The translations under genes were made by a program, and so were the position numbers. The notes below the pieces were generated by a model. That model was not told where the DNA came from, searched no databases, and was given only the letters and a program-made list of their open reading frames with translations. From contig NC_051121.1 in the NCBI RefSeq assembly GCF_014839805.1, forward strand, positions 7,113,116-7,177,115: DNA of 64,000 bases. Reading direction: 5' to 3'. This document shows, one piece after another, positions 11,601 through 24,500 of the stretch. The stretch comes from Manduca sexta. Lineage: Eukaryota; Arthropoda; Insecta; Lepidoptera; Sphingidae. Position 1 is the stretch's first letter, and every line of letters starts with the position of its first letter.

Positions 11601-12918
11601 GGCACGGTATTAAGGTCACCATTTCGTCCCCATTGTTAACATTAGGGGCGAACATATTGTGTTCAGGTTGGGTGTTTAATTTATTATGGGTCACTTTAAT
11701 TAATTATTTTTGTTTCGTACATGATTTTGTATTCATGGATTTTTTTGTACATGTTACGGGTTTAATTGAATGCGTTCTTTGTTACTTAGTCTAACAACTT
11801 CTGAATTTATAGTACCTAAACTAGCATTCGTCTGAAATATGGGGCGTTGGAAGTCCGTTTCCGAGGAAAAATAGCCTATATGGCGAAAGCACGATGTATC
11901 TTCCTTCGATGAAAAAAATTTCAAATTCATACCAATTGTAGATCACGTCTATTTTATACTTACAAACTTTACCTCCAAGTCATTTGTAACGATTCTAAAA
12001 GACTCAGTTTCTTTATAAAAATGGGCAAGTTATATTAGACCAAGAGAAAGCGGTTATAAATCAACTGTCAACCATAAATTTATTCTAGTTACGAATTCAC
12101 TTTCTGCTTTTGTTTTATAACATTACATTGCACCTAATCGTAGAAATATTTAATTCCTTTAAAAAGTAGGCGCCACACGCTAGGGAAATCCGCATTGCTG
12201 TTAAAATGNTGTGGAAAATTTTATGCCGTCGTTAATACACGAAAGGTTAGTCACGTGATCAGCTGTCATCAATCATTGCATTGCGCATGCGGCTTGTTTC
12301 TTTGCTATTGTGTTATTATAGCAGATGTGATTTTTACTTTTTATATTGAAGTAACTAATCGGCAATGGTTTGGATTGACGACTTTTAATTATTACTTAAC
12401 AATACCTTTTTATTCTAAACATTTGTAATCTTAAAGAATAATACAGAAGAACGCAAAAATTTTGTGAATGAATTATTGCTTTTATAAAAAAAAAGTTTAC
12501 TTATATAATAAGTTAGCCCTCGCGAACGTAATTTTCTTCATAATTAAAGAAATTATTTTTCTAATAGAAATCATTTTCGTAGTTTTATTTTGATTGATTT
12601 TATTCCGGGATAAATTCACACCAGCGAAGGTGCGAAAACAATATAGTCTTAAACATCATTTCAAAACAAATGTATGGACATCTGCTCTTTCAAAAAGTAT
12701 TCGAAGTATTTTAAACAATAATATTCGAGGCAGATGATCGCTTTTGCGCCAGTTTTGGCACATTCCGATATAAGTGCAAGGTGGTACATTCCATACTTTA
12801 TGAACTTTGGAAGTATCTTTATACTTATGCTAAGAAATGATGAGGGGTCAAGGATTCATTTTCCAGTATGGGACAGATGTTGGTATTGGAATATTATTTT
12901 GGAAACAAAGGAAATATT
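8611..12918. other. Noncoding stretch with no recognised element
   Basis: I see no gene. A minus-strand open frame of 89 codons (8817-9086) contains a tryptophan- and cysteine-rich middle (FIGGCKGVACQSLSFWWQ) that hints at an old repeat, but no domain is recognisable. An imperfect hairpin with ACGGTGA/TCACCGT arms lies at 9273-9305. A single ambiguous base is at 12209. The remaining frames here (10298-12428) look like chance. Confidence 0.4.
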
Positions 12919-13147
12919 GCCTTGGCATTTCGTGGTCCCTCACCACTCTGAAGACCCAGGTTCGAATCCCGTGTTGAGCAGTGATATTCTTTTTTTTGTC
13001 TAGTATTAGTCCGAATTTGGAATATATGCCCGATATGGCCATAATCTCGACTTTATTGCATCTTGGGACTAAACACAATTAGCGAGAAGAATCCTAGTTG
13101 CGCCTCTGCGTACCCTTAGGGGATAAAGATTTGATGTGTGTAATGTA
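12919..13147 (+). mobile_element. tRNA-derived SINE A, diverged copy
   Basis: It begins with a degraded tRNA-like head (GCCTTGGCATTTCGTGG) and has an intact B box GGTTCGAATCC at about 12960. The family body follows: TAGTATTAGTCCGAATTTGG, GCCCGATATGGCCATAA, GTTGCGCCTCTGCGTACC and CTTAGGGGATAAAG. Compare the better copy at 44872-45155. RNA polymerase III would read it from the internal promoter; copies move using LINE machinery. Confidence 0.85.
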
Positions 13148-13335
13148 AGATATTAACCAAATTTTGCAGCTGATTGCAAAACGAATTTTAAATTGGCAGA
13201 ACAAAGAGTCGGAGATAAACAAATGTTTGTGACTCGTTAATCTCTGTCGTGTATTGTGGGATCAAAGATTTTGTGGAATATAAGGACATAAGGTTTTAAT
13301 CGTGACATGTTCGATGCACATGTAAGTGGAGGGGG

Positions 13336-13537
13336 GTCCAATAGAATGTCGACTGACGAGAGATGATTATTCCTTGACAGTCGACACAATTATGCTGGCC
13401 TTTTGGAACCGGATATACACAGGCTGTTCCCGAACGCCGACACTTACGTGGGCTACTATGGCGGATTTTAACACCTTGCGTCAGATGGTCGGTATCTAGG
13501 CGGATATAAAATATATCCTACCACCAGCAATATTAGT
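13336..13537 (+). repeat. Repeat family B
   Basis: This copy has the family order: TCCAATAGAATGTCGACTGA, CGAGAGATGATTA, AGTCGACACAATTATG, GAACCGGATATACACAGGCT, ACTATGGCGG, TTTTAACACCTTG and GGATATAAAATATATCC, then the end CTACCACCAGCAA. I cannot classify the family. It has no coding capacity here, so it is either non-autonomous or the end of a larger element. Confidence 0.8.
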
Positions 13538-14300
13538 CTTTAGAAACATAAAAAGTAATCATAAGTCATGATTTAGTTTGTAAGCAATCACTATTTATAA
13601 AGCTTAAGTGCTTATATTTTACGAGCAAAAAGGTCTATTTCAAATTCTGATTGGTCTACTTTATATCTCTTAACTATTAATTAACAATTCACACACCCAC
13701 ACGTAATTCGGGACCTTAATTTGAAATATGGCGATTAATGTAAATAAGCCCGCCGGCGAACTAAATAATGTATTACTATGTCGAACATTTATTCAATTTA
13801 GACACATCCTGTTCCCAGCTAAGTAACATTTCAATCAGATATTAAGCTACCTGTATTAAATGATCTCGCTTGATACGTTTGTCGACGCGGGGAAGGATTT
13901 AGGAGACTGTATTGGGGGCAAATTCATTTTTGATGCAATTACAATTCATTTGCTTTTATTAACCTGTAATGGATGATAAAAAACTTAATAATTTAGTAAT
14001 ATGGCATTTTCGAGATGCATTACTCGAAGAAAATATATTTTGAAAAATTGCACCGCGGCGTGTGGTGTATATTATCATCAATTATAAAATAATATTATAT
14101 CGAACAAATCTGTTAGCTATTCACGACAGGTCATTAATAGTGTTTTCTTTGCGCAACATTAGTGAGTGATGGAAAGAGAAATATACTCTTTCGATTTTGA
14201 TACTAGGAAATAATGGGCAGAACCGGTAAAGAACTTTTAAATTTTTCAAAAAAATATAATATACTTATTATGTGCTAAACACTACCCGAAAAATATAATA

Positions 14301-14622
14301 ATATAATATCAGCCCTGTATTATATATACTTGCCCACTGCTGAGCACGGGCCTCCTCTACTACTTAGGGGGATTAGGCCTTAGTCCACCACGCTGGCCTA
14401 GTGCGGATTGGTAGACTTCACACACCTTCGAAATTTCTATAGAGAACTTCTCAGATGTGCAGGTTTCCTCACGATGTTTTCCTTCACCGTTAAAGCGAAC
14501 GATAAATTCACAAAGAATACACACATGATTTTAAAAAAGTCAGAGGTGTGTGCCCTTGGTATTTGAACCTGCGGACATTTGTCTTGGCAGTCCGTTCCAC
14601 ACCCAACTAGGCTATCGCCGCT
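14301..14622 (-). mobile_element. tRNA-derived SINE D, near full length
   Basis: Read on the minus strand, the tRNA-like head is present: an A-box region around AGCGGCGATAGCCTAGTTGG (14622-14603) and a B-box-like GGTTCAAATACC near 14560. The shared body follows (TGTGTATTCTTTGTGAATTT, CGAACGA...AAGCG in reverse, the AGGAGGCCCGTGCTCAGCAG block), ending in CAGGGCTGATATTAT. Copies at 17.4, 21.4, 47.0 and 61.2 kb share the body. Confidence 0.88.
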
Positions 14623-16267
14623 GTTCACCCCGAAAAAATGACAAATTATATTGATTTATCTGAATATACAAACTTATTGCAGGTTTTAGTTTAATCTTCA
14701 TCTTGGGGGACTTACCCACAGTAGTCCCCCAACTCCATGCCTGATATCTGGATCAGTACGGGACCGTTAGCCAAGTAATTGCAGACTCGGCAATTATGCT
14801 TGTAGGAAGGACTGGGCATCCTGTGCTTGATAGACTACCGTGTAGAGTTGATGACTATTGACGTTTTTATTTTTAGATACGTTTTCCTCAACTATAAATA
14901 CCCAGCGCCGACTTCTGTATGCAAACGAAGGACAAGAATGGCCTCGGATTTGCCGTTTAGGGATATTGATTATGATCTTTCCTAAATTCTACCAGTCTTA
15001 CAAATTATATTTACTTTCTAAAACAGTATTACATAGTACCTAAAATTTGAAAAGCACTCGACACCAGACTAACCTTGTCTCGTAGTACTTCCTGGTTTTT
15101 AATATATTACCATTAGAATATGTTGTAGGACCTCAAACCTAACAGAGGCGTCGAAGTCTGCGTTCGAAGTCGACCAATACTAAGTATTATACCTACCACC
15201 TGCAACACAATGCCAAAATGTGTTTGATAGAAACTGAGCAGACCCTATTCTCTCTTGATACGTCTGTCGACTCCTCTCAAACTAACCCTTGGAATATTAT
15301 CAAAGTAGCGTGAGTAATAACGGCCCACACATACAGCCAAGAGGTATAATTTAAGGCGCGGATTCTGCAGACATCTGTATCCGAGCGATAATTTACTCGC
15401 CCGTCAATAATAATAAAGCGGCCTTAATTACAATACACAGAGCACCTAATGGTCTTGTTCTAATTGAGTTAAGGCGAATATATTCTAGGTTTTATACGAA
15501 TAATTAATTATGATTATTTTAATCTAAGGGAAAGTTAAAAGAGGGTCTTATTGCTAGATTATCTTGGACAACTTTTGTTGAGGAAGTATTAAAAAATCGG
15601 ACGATTAGACGAAGAGTGAACAGATGTTAAATAGTAGGTAATTAAGGCGTTTGCGCTTCAAAATAGATTATGTTGCTACTACTTGTTCTTTTTTCAATAG
15701 TGTAAAATATGTCAAATTCGTAGTTGTAATCGTTTCAGTCTTGATTCATCGAAGCCTTCACATTTGGAGGTGTAGCGTCTATGCCACGGAAATATAGCGT
15801 AACATTAATTTAAGTTTAATAACTGCCTTATGATGAGATTTCTCAATTATACACAGCAACATTGTAACGAACGTAAAATAAGTGTGAGACATAACATTTT
15901 ATGTGCATTTTTAAGGTGTACTAAATGTCATTGTGAGGTTATAAAACGATACCAGGATTAATTTTTATACAGTTAACTAGTTTTGTAACACGAATTGGTT
16001 CATAATTTAAAATACTTATTAAATATCACATTCCTAAGTATTACATTTCTTTTATTGTTACAATAAGACCTTATTTAGCTTAGCATTTGCTTAGCTATTA
16101 CAGTGTCCGGATTTAATTATTTTATCATTTAATATAAAAATGTTCATGTAAATGATCAAGAAAGATTATTTCGGATACTTTGATTATCAAATTTAATACA
16201 TTTTAAAAGAGTCTTTAACTGAAAACCTCCCAAAATGTTGCAATATTACATACTATGATACAAAGTC
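14623..16267. other. Noncoding stretch
   Basis: No gene or assignable element. A small hairpin with 10-bp arms (TTGGGGGACT at 14703-14712 and AGTCCCCCAA at 14723-14732) lies in a G+C-rich patch that may be old repeat DNA. Confidence 0.4.
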
Positions 16268-16450
16268 GCCCGCCGGATCTGTTTGCCTGTCTGAACGTGA
16301 TAAAATCAAAACTAACAAACGTATTTGGATGAAATTTAGTTTGAGATCCTGGGAAGGACATAGACTACTTTTATCCCAAGAAAATGTAAAGCGGGACTTT
16401 TATCCCGGAAGCACTGGGGAGCAATGTAGCTTCTTATTAGTGAAAAATCT
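16268..16450 (+). repeat. LINE 3'-tail repeat family E
   Basis: The blocks GGACTTTTATCCCGG and GCAATGTAGCTTCTTATTAG match those at 30.0 kb and 56.8 kb. The pattern (a partly degraded pyrimidine head, CCGGGATAAAAGT..., TAGCCTA, GCTTCCTATTAG, then a T-rich end) is the familiar 3' end of an RTE-like non-LTR retrotransposon in Lepidoptera; the clade name is from general knowledge. Confidence 0.55.
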
Positions 16451-17353
16451 TTTAAAAACGTTTTAGTATTTCCTAAGATTTGTGGGTTCAAACCAACTCT
16501 TCTATATATTAATATACATAACTAGTTAATATCTTTATTATACATATTTTGTTTAATTAAGCTGAATTGTATTACCTTTCAACGTCGAACAGTGTTGTTG
16601 CAATTGAGGCATCATTCTGACGGCTATTTACGGTATATTATCCTTTTCAACAATACGCCGTGGACATACAATAAAGCTGTATACACAATGTCCATAATAA
16701 TAATAAATATCGGACATTACGATTCGAAATACCCAATTTTAGGGTTAAATATTTAGCAATTCGTATGCCTTCGATTTTATTGTATTGGCCTTAAGATAAA
16801 ACGTTTTATTTGATTTCGATTTGGACGAATGATCGTTTGAATTTTCATGGTAAGTTTAACGCATTCTTTGTTTTAAAGTTTCTTGGGTTATCTTTGGTGT
16901 CATCTCTTCATACTAATAAGGGCGTGTTTAATTAAGAAATCTAACAACCTAGCTGTCCATGGATCGGGGAATCTAAATTTGTGAGTATTTAAAATACGGT
17001 AACTATATAACTTTTTGACCCGATTTAATTTGGGACCTGTCCTTCCACATATCCTTGCTATACACTATGTAATGACAATAATAATTCTAGCGAATATTGA
17101 TTGCACCTAAATCTGTATAGTTAGTGGTTGATGATATCTAATTGTATAGAGATGACTTTCAATCCGTCTAGTTTTATGGCCAGCGAAAGGGATATTACGG
17201 AGATTAGAGTAGTTAGTATAGCCGAGTGAGGAAAAGCTAATGTTTATTAACTCTTCAGGTGGTTTGAATAAGATCGGATACAGATTAAAAAGTGTAGCAA
17301 TGGTAAAGGGCTCCATGTTACCTGATTCCTGCTGACTTCCCTTTATGTGCTAT

Positions 17354-17628
17354 TTATGTAGGTAGAAAAAAAAAGAAAAAGAAATCATGTGTGTATTCTT
17401 TGTGAATTTATCGTTCGCTTTAACGGTGAAGGAAAACATCGTGAGGAAACCTGTACATCTGAGAAGTTCTCTATAGGAATTTCGAAGGTGTGTGAAGTCA
17501 ATCCGCAATAGGCCAGCGTGGTGGACTAAGGTCTAATCCCTCTCAGTAGTAGAGGAGGCCGAGGTGCTCAGCAGTGGGCAAGTATATAATACAGGGCTGA
17601 TATTATTATTATTATTATGTAGGTAGAA
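17354..17628 (+). mobile_element. 5'-truncated SINE D with 14-bp target site duplication
   Basis: The SINE body lies at 17368-17614 and ends in CAGGGCTGATATTATTATTA. It is flanked by perfect direct repeats TTATGTAGGTAGAA at 17354-17367 and 17615-17628. The tRNA-like head is absent and the left junction starts with an A-rich run, so the copy is 5' truncated. A 14-bp duplication is what LINE-type target-primed integration produces, so this marks one clean insertion. Confidence 0.92.
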
Positions 17629-19409
17629 TCCGTATGTCCGCTTTTACCGGTGCCTACTCACTTTTGATGCTGTCAGAATATTTTAATAAAGCTATCCCCT
17701 TCCGATACAGGCCTGATGAAAAACTATTTATACTGCCACATTGAAGCTCAAAGTACGAGGTCCACTATATGTTGGTAGGGTTCTCTTTAGGAAAATTTGA
17801 CCTTTCGCCACTGAAGTGTAGTATTTTACGCACTATATGATGGCGCCACCCTGGTGGAATATCTGGTAGCCTAGATTGTAGGCAACGCACATAAAATACG
17901 TCTGTGTGGGTGTTTATATGTTAAGATGGAGTCTGGATGAATGTCAAGTGACCCAACTTATCAGTTGCCAAACTATAAAACTGTTCCACAAAATATCGAA
18001 CACAGAAATAAAACTTTAACAACGTAATTCTAAATAATATGTAAAATAAACAACCTTTTTTAAGTAAATGGCTAAGACCTCTATATTTATTTTAAATAAG
18101 GCACGATTTTAGTTATTTAATGAGGTTTTAAATCCTTTTGCAGCAAATTGTCATTGATCGATACGCCGGCAATGGCCGCCATTATTTATTTGACTTTGAT
18201 TTATAACGATAAAAAGCAAATGTGGGCCCTTAATAAATTTAAATTATTATGTCGATCTGGGCACAGGGCTTAGAATAAAGGATTAATAAATATTTGAATG
18301 TTATCAAAGGTAGGAAACTACTTTAAAAGACGGTAGCTTAATTATGAAAGAAAGACAGATTTCCTGTATGTGGTGATCAGTAGCGAATGATCCATATAAC
18401 TTGATTCCTGTCGGTTTCCCTTTAGTAATTTATGTAAAATCGAATTATCATTAGAACGATTTGAAGACCGCATTCATACATATAATTGGTCCCATGTTGT
18501 GTCAGATTCCCTATCGAAGAATCCTACCCTTCGCCACTAGTGGCCATAAAGAGTTCATAACAGGACAAAGTTGAAATAAATAGGGTGACAACACACAGAA
18601 ACTGCAAAGAAGACATTTGTTATTGTTACTTTAGACACTTTTCTAGTCGTATTAGATCTGCCCCGTTGAGAAAACGAATGTCACACTAAATTTGAGTTAT
18701 AATTTTTGTCTTCACATAGGTGTTTATAGTGTGGTCACTACGTTTTTTGATGAAGCTTTTCTATCAGTATAGCTAGTACTAAACAGTATACCCTAAATAG
18801 ATTTAAATATAAAGACAACATCTTTCCAATATAAACAATTAGGTTTGCTCGCAACTTCGCCGGTATGAACAGTCTTACCCAGTAGAAAAGTCTCGAAAAC
18901 ATTAGATGTTCATTGTACGTCAGCGACATCTATTTATAATTTGGAGAAAATTATCGGGATTAAAGTAGTCTATGTTAATCCAGGACATGTTCTACCCATG
19001 TGCCAAATTCCATCCATATCCCTTCAGCGGTTTCCGTGTTTACTTCTAACGCACATCTAATCGTCCAATCATTTTCGCGGACAATCATTCAAAATATCAG
19101 TAAGATAAGGTATCCATACATAACACTATCTTGGAATCCAAATTTAAAATCAAATACGTAAAGTACAAAGCAAGGAAAAATTTCCGCGTAAACAAAATAA
19201 TCATTTCAAAATGGCCGCCGTATTTTCCCGCCGTATTGATTTTTTTAGTTCAGTACTATTTATAGAATAATTGCACGTAATTTTAAATAAGTTTGCGAAG
19301 GCACATGTGTATTAACTGTCATCGATCAGTCATTGTACATTTAGTATGAATTGACCTGCCAATAGCATAGAAGAAAATACCTTTGTATAGGGCTTTTTAT
19401 AGAGACAAT
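17629..19409. other. Noncoding stretch
   Basis: No gene or assignable element is seen. Short frames such as 18738-18929 (minus) have no features of a real protein. Confidence 0.4.
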
Positions 19410-19486
19410 ATTGTAGTGCTTTGTGGCATACCTTGGGAGAGGTCTATGTCCAGCAGTAGACTACAACGAGGGGATGATGATGATGT
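19410..19486 (+). mobile_element. LINE 3' end with GAT-repeat tail
   Basis: The block TTGGGAGAGGTCTATGTCCA followed by GCAGTAGACTACAACGAGGG and a GATGATGATGATG tail is the characteristic 3' terminus of a lepidopteran non-LTR retrotransposon, including the last reverse transcriptase ORF codons (GLGEVYVQQ-like reading). Only the tail is left. Confidence 0.65.
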
Positions 19487-19497
19487 ATAGTTGTATA

Positions 19498-19745
19498 CTG
19501 CCTCGGTAGCGTAGTTGTACGGTACGACTACAATACTAAGGTCTCAGGTTCGATCTCGGGTTGGGTAAATTGATATTTTGTTTTTCTATTCAGTATCAGC
19601 TCGGAATCTGAAATTTATTCCCGATATTTCGATAGGATTGCTACTTATCACATGGAACGGAATACACGGCAGAAAATGGATACGCCATTTGCGCCTCTGC
19701 TCTGTCCACCCCTTCGGCGATAAAAGGTGGGAGGGAGTGTGTGGA
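19498..19745 (+). mobile_element. tRNA-derived SINE A
   Basis: It starts ACTGCCTCGGTAGCGTAGTT (A-box region) and has a slightly changed B box GGTTCGATCTC at about 19549. The body follows: TCAGTATCAGCTCGGAATCT, CCCGATATTTCGATAGG, ATTTGCGCCTCTG and CCCCTTCGGCGATAAAAG. It lies 12 bases after a LINE 3' tail. Confidence 0.88.
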
Positions 19746-21347
19746 CGTTCAAGGCATGCTGGCTAAACTACACACTATTTGAGAATAAAATTTAACCGTT
19801 TTATATTTTCGCAGTAACTTAGTAATTTTAAATGGTAATTTTTTTTTCTAGCGGTAGGCAAAAATACTACACTTCCAAATGCTCCTTTCAGTCTGTATTA
19901 AAACTCTAGTCATTTTCAACAAGCCTTCTACCAGCGCCATATATTTTTTTTTCTCTATAATATTAATTATATGTACTTAGCAGCGTGACAAAAATAGTAT
20001 TTTATCAGCTTGGATAAAATGGCTGTAGGTATCTATAAATTTAACTTAACTCGTCATGCTCCCAAGTTAATAATATTGTACTTGTTCAATGTAAAACGAC
20101 TATCTGCGAAAAAAAATTCTTGACCTTTTAGTAAACACATCTAGTCACATAGTTAGAGGGTCATTAGCTCGTAGCCAATTCGATCAACTTGTAAGCTTAT
20201 AATAATAATGGAAGGATGCTCTTAAGTTGATCACGATACGTGAAGACCTCTCAATCTGTTATACAGGGTGATATAAAGAAACGATATGATTAAAATCAAA
20301 TTTTTGTTCGGAAATTGTCGACTAAATTTACTATGAGTGTATACACTTTGAATTATGTTTCATTCTTTAGCTCATGCAAAACTTGACTGTTTTGAGCCCT
20401 GTTTTAATTAGCTTTGAACGACGATTTTACATCCTGACCATTGGCTGAGTATTTAATCAAGAGATTTTTGATAAAATTAACAGTTTATATATAAAAATGG
20501 ATCGGCCCGTGCAGGAAGAATCCAGTCTGGTGAGTTTTTGTGAGTCCCGCCCTACCCCAACATGCGATGAGTTGGCCCGCATTTAAGAGTTTGCCGTATG
20601 CTGCTGGAATATTTTAAAATTGGGTACATTGTGGAGGGTTGTAAAGATAATTTTGCAATCTATCAAATTATTAATAAAAACTACAAAGTCTATAAACTGA
20701 TATTGGGCCTATTGCAAAAACATGTTATTTAAGTTGCTTTTACTTATAATCATGTGGTTATATATATGAGTTTTTACACGTGAAGTACTCCTTTCCTGTG
20801 CGGAAAGACCGACAAAATAAATGTCCTTTCTTTATTAAAATTAAAGATATTCAATACCAAAAAAAGTAACATATATAATCGGAAATTTTACAAAATACCC
20901 AATTGACAAATATTTCTGCGACTACACAAATAAAAAATTGACCACACGTATTACAAATCCAGCTACTGTTGATGTCAATATTCATCTCGCCTTAGTTAAT
21001 TTTATCTTAACGACCTAATCCACTTAGGGCTAATCATTTCGTGCCTGATGTTGCAAAAGTCCTTACTTTGCGATAAAACATGACGCAAATAACATTAAAT
21101 ATTTCATCATTACAATTTTAAAGATAAAATCAAATAAATTTAACGAAATTTTGGCAGCAAACATAAATATCTTAGCTTATTTTTTATTAACAAGGTGTCG
21201 ATCTAAATAACAAAATTTAATATTAATTAACGTACTTACCTTAATGTATTGGAATAATTCAGGGGAGCATTTTCGGTTACTCTATACAGAGTGATCTGTG
21301 AACAAATAAAAATGAATTAGTCTACCACAGTGTAATTAAATTATATA
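19746..21347. other. Noncoding stretch
   Basis: No gene. An ACAGGGTG motif at about 20264 resembles the start of some DNA-transposon ends, but I found no matching inverted end, so I do not call an element. Confidence 0.4.
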
Positions 21348-21481
21348 TGAATTATCGCTTGCTTTAACGGTGAAGAAGAACAACAAAAAGAGGGTTTATG
21401 AAGTCTGCCATGCGCACTAGGCCAGTGTGCCTACTAAGGCCTAATCCCTCAGTAGTAGAGGAGGCCCGTGCCCAGCAGTGA
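21348..21481 (+). mobile_element. SINE D fragment with internal deletion
   Basis: GCTTTAACGGTGAAG, then after a deletion GGCCAGTGTGCCTACTAAGG, CCTAATCCCTCAGTAGTAGA and GGAGGCCCGTGCCCAGCAGT. It follows the SINE D body with the central section replaced by an AACAAAAAGAGGG tract and lacks the head and the TTA tail. Confidence 0.8.
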
Positions 21482-24154
21482 TATTACGCACATAGATTTA
21501 TACATAGAAGACAGTTTGTCTTAACAGGTTACTATAAAGAATGAGTTATTAATTTACGAAACCGTAGTTTTCAAACGAAATATTTTACTTTCCATGTAGC
21601 AGTTAAGATTTATAAGAAACTGGCACACAATAGCGTAAATTCTGACACTAACTGCGTATCTAATAAAAGTGGGCCGAAATTGTCACGCAAGCCTTCGTGG
21701 ATCGTCGCAAATTAACTTTATATTAAAACTGTATTTCAATTTAACGTATTACCTTTCAAATAGTATTAAATTGTTGAATGTTTGCCAATTGAAAATTGCC
21801 GTTAATCTGTTTAGTGTGTTTTTGTTGCGAACGGTACTTATTGAATCTCTAAATAAGACGAGGCACAGACAGACGCTGTACGTATATTGGAATTGCTGAA
21901 CGCCTTTCAATTTTGAATACAACGTGCTCTTAATTTACATCATACAATACAACCATTCAGTTTTTACATTAAAAGATTTGGCGTATTTCATAGGCGAACG
22001 TTAAAAATAACAGGAATCTGCGAAGTTATTCAAAACATTTTTAAGTATTTTGAAATCTACATTCATATACATTAGGTACATTCTTTCACAGCTTTGCTTT
22101 TAAAAAAGTAAATTAAAGCAAAAAATCTAATCAATACTAGAAATGCTAATAGCAGGAAAATCTGTCGTTGACAGCTCTCAAGCGTCAGTATGCTCGGCAG
22201 AATTTACGCAATATCCGTCAAGGCATCTTACAGTACCACCTAAGTTAGGGCATAACCCAAATACTACACTAATAGTAATCACTGTCAGGTACCGTTGGCA
22301 AAACAGATTATTAGTCTTAGGTATGTTACATATTATTTTTACGTAGATTTTCGAAACCTTCATAAATATATAGTATTTATGTACACAAATACTTTATATG
22401 CCATAATATTTTGTAAATAAAAGCATTCCAAAACTGTATGTGTAGAATGAAGCATCAACCATAATTATATAGTACTTAATCTGATTTGCTATCGGTTGAG
22501 TTAAGATTATAAATACTAGCAGCATCGCAGCATTACTACGGCGCCTCACATACCTAGAGTTCAGCCGCGTAATGCAGAACATTTTTTTGCTATCCCTACG
22601 TAACCAATAGCGGCTCAGTGGCCAAGAAACTCCGCATTGCGGCGTCCACGGCGCATTTTTTCGTAGTGGTTTTAAACTAATTAATAACGATTACGAAACC
22701 ACAGCTAAATAGGTCTTCTAATCGTCGTCGACACGATCTTTACTCGCTATAATTTTTGTTGCGGTTTTCTGCGATGTTTTGTCTTTTTGTGATAAGTCTG
22801 TACGTGATAAATTTTAAATCGATGTTAGTAGACCTATAAGGTAAGGAATCTTGTATATAAGTGATGATATTAGTTTTAATTGTTCTTCTTAGACTAGACC
22901 ATTTATTATGACCGACAATAACATAGATGCATGATAAAATTTTTGTAGGTCTAATGGGTATTTCGTACCCGACGGTTTTATTTTGTCATTTTATCTAGAT
23001 GTTATTTGTATGCTGTACATACCTTTAAAAGTTATATGTATCAGAATTTATATTATTATTTATCATTTGTGTTTTTTTAGATGCATATGTCTCTGGTGTG
23101 TTATTTAATAAATAAATAAATACCTTACTTTTACTGAGTAATATTCATTGTATAGATTCTTACGTATGCATTCAAAGGAATTTTGGCTAACTTATTCGAC
23201 TATACGAACTGAAGCAAAGTAGTCGTGCAAAATTAGTAAAATAATATATTTAAAAAAATATATTTTTCTCAAATAGTCAAAACGTATACATTACTGTAAC
23301 ATCATTAAATCTCTGTACGATATCGAGTTTCGATTGATTGCGAAATGACTGTCAAGCTGTAAATTAGCAGCGGCTTGTCGTTTAGTAAACATTAATTATG
23401 AACAGACAGACAGATAGATATATAGGTATGGTTGACGTGCAAATATTAGTGTTCACAGGTGTTATTACACAGTGTTATGTAAAATATTAGTTTTTACTTA
23501 AGTGCAAGAGGTCCTTGGCGTATTGGCGTAGTTAAAAAGATTATAGATTTCATTCTCAAGTGAAGTAATAGTGTATTTTTAGAACAAACTTAAGATTAAC
23601 TGGATTGGATGACTCTAAAGCTGCTTCAAGCGTTTAAGAATGAGGCTACGTGCGTGCAACATAATATATGCCGGAGGGTAGGATATGTAAACGGAAAACT
23701 GGGAAATAAAATTTTACATATTTGGAGTTAGTCTCACCACACCGCAGATTAATAAATCATTTCAGAAATGAAATTAAATAAATATTATTAATTCAAATAG
23801 ACATGCTGTAGTTAAGTCATACAATTTGATCAAGATGCATCACTTGCTAGATTATATGATGCAATTAAAATGTTATTGATTCTTCATTAAAAATTAGGTG
23901 TATTATTTTAATTTATATCTATGTTTATATCGTTCCTTGTCATTTATTTATACTACACAAAATATTGTATTATAACATTATTTACTAAATTTGACCGTTT
24001 TGCTCACGCTTAAACATGTTGGCGGCAGTCTGTAAGTAAGAAGCAAGTAGTTATTGATTCGTGTATTTTTTTTTCTGTTACGGGTAATGTAGCCTGTAAG
24101 TAGGAGAGCACCGCAACAAATAGTATTGATTCGTGTATTTTTTTAATTTATCCG
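21482..24154. other. Noncoding stretch
   Basis: No gene is supported. A G+C-richer patch at about 22530-22660 (CTCCGCATTGCGGCGTCCAC) has no long open frame. An AATAAATAAATAAATA run at about 23105 may be the tail of an old retroposon. Confidence 0.35.
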
Positions 24155-24500
24155 GGTGCGGCAAAACTGCATTGTACCTGATGGTAAATACAATACCGTC
24201 CAGATAAAGTATTGAATGACAACTTATGGATGGCTGATGATGGCCATCTCATGTTAATTGACACAATGATGCCGACCTACTAAGATGCTTCTTCACGCTA
24301 CGGCGAAAGGACCCAGGAGTACAGGAAACGGGAAGCAAGCGCCCAGCAAACTATTCCAAAACCTGATGGTGCGACAAAGAAAGGTGTTAGCAAACCTACG
24401 GGTTTCACTTAAAGCTGTGGTGTCTCTACTACATGTGGTTCTGCTAAGGAAAGTAATGGCATGTGTCGTGTAAGTCTTGTTTACTGTTTTATTGAAAAAA
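24155..24500 (+). repeat. Repeat family F, single copy ending in an A-run
   Basis: It starts CCGGGTGCGGCAAAACTGCA, carries TACCTGATGGTAAATACAAT and ACACAATGATGCCGACCTA, then AAGGACCCAGGAGTACAGG, CAAAACCTGATGGTGCGACA and AAGAAAGGTGTTAGCAAACC, and ends near an A-run at 24496-24505. The first third aligns loosely with the start of family B (the pyrimidine-TGATGGTAA...CACAATTATGCCGRCCT arrangement), while the rest is different. The minus-strand 100-codon frame over it (24293-24595) is unlikely to be a gene. Confidence 0.6.

Noticed and set aside
20264..20290. ACAGGGTG motif resembling a DNA transposon end
   Set aside because: No matching inverted end or target duplication was found nearby.
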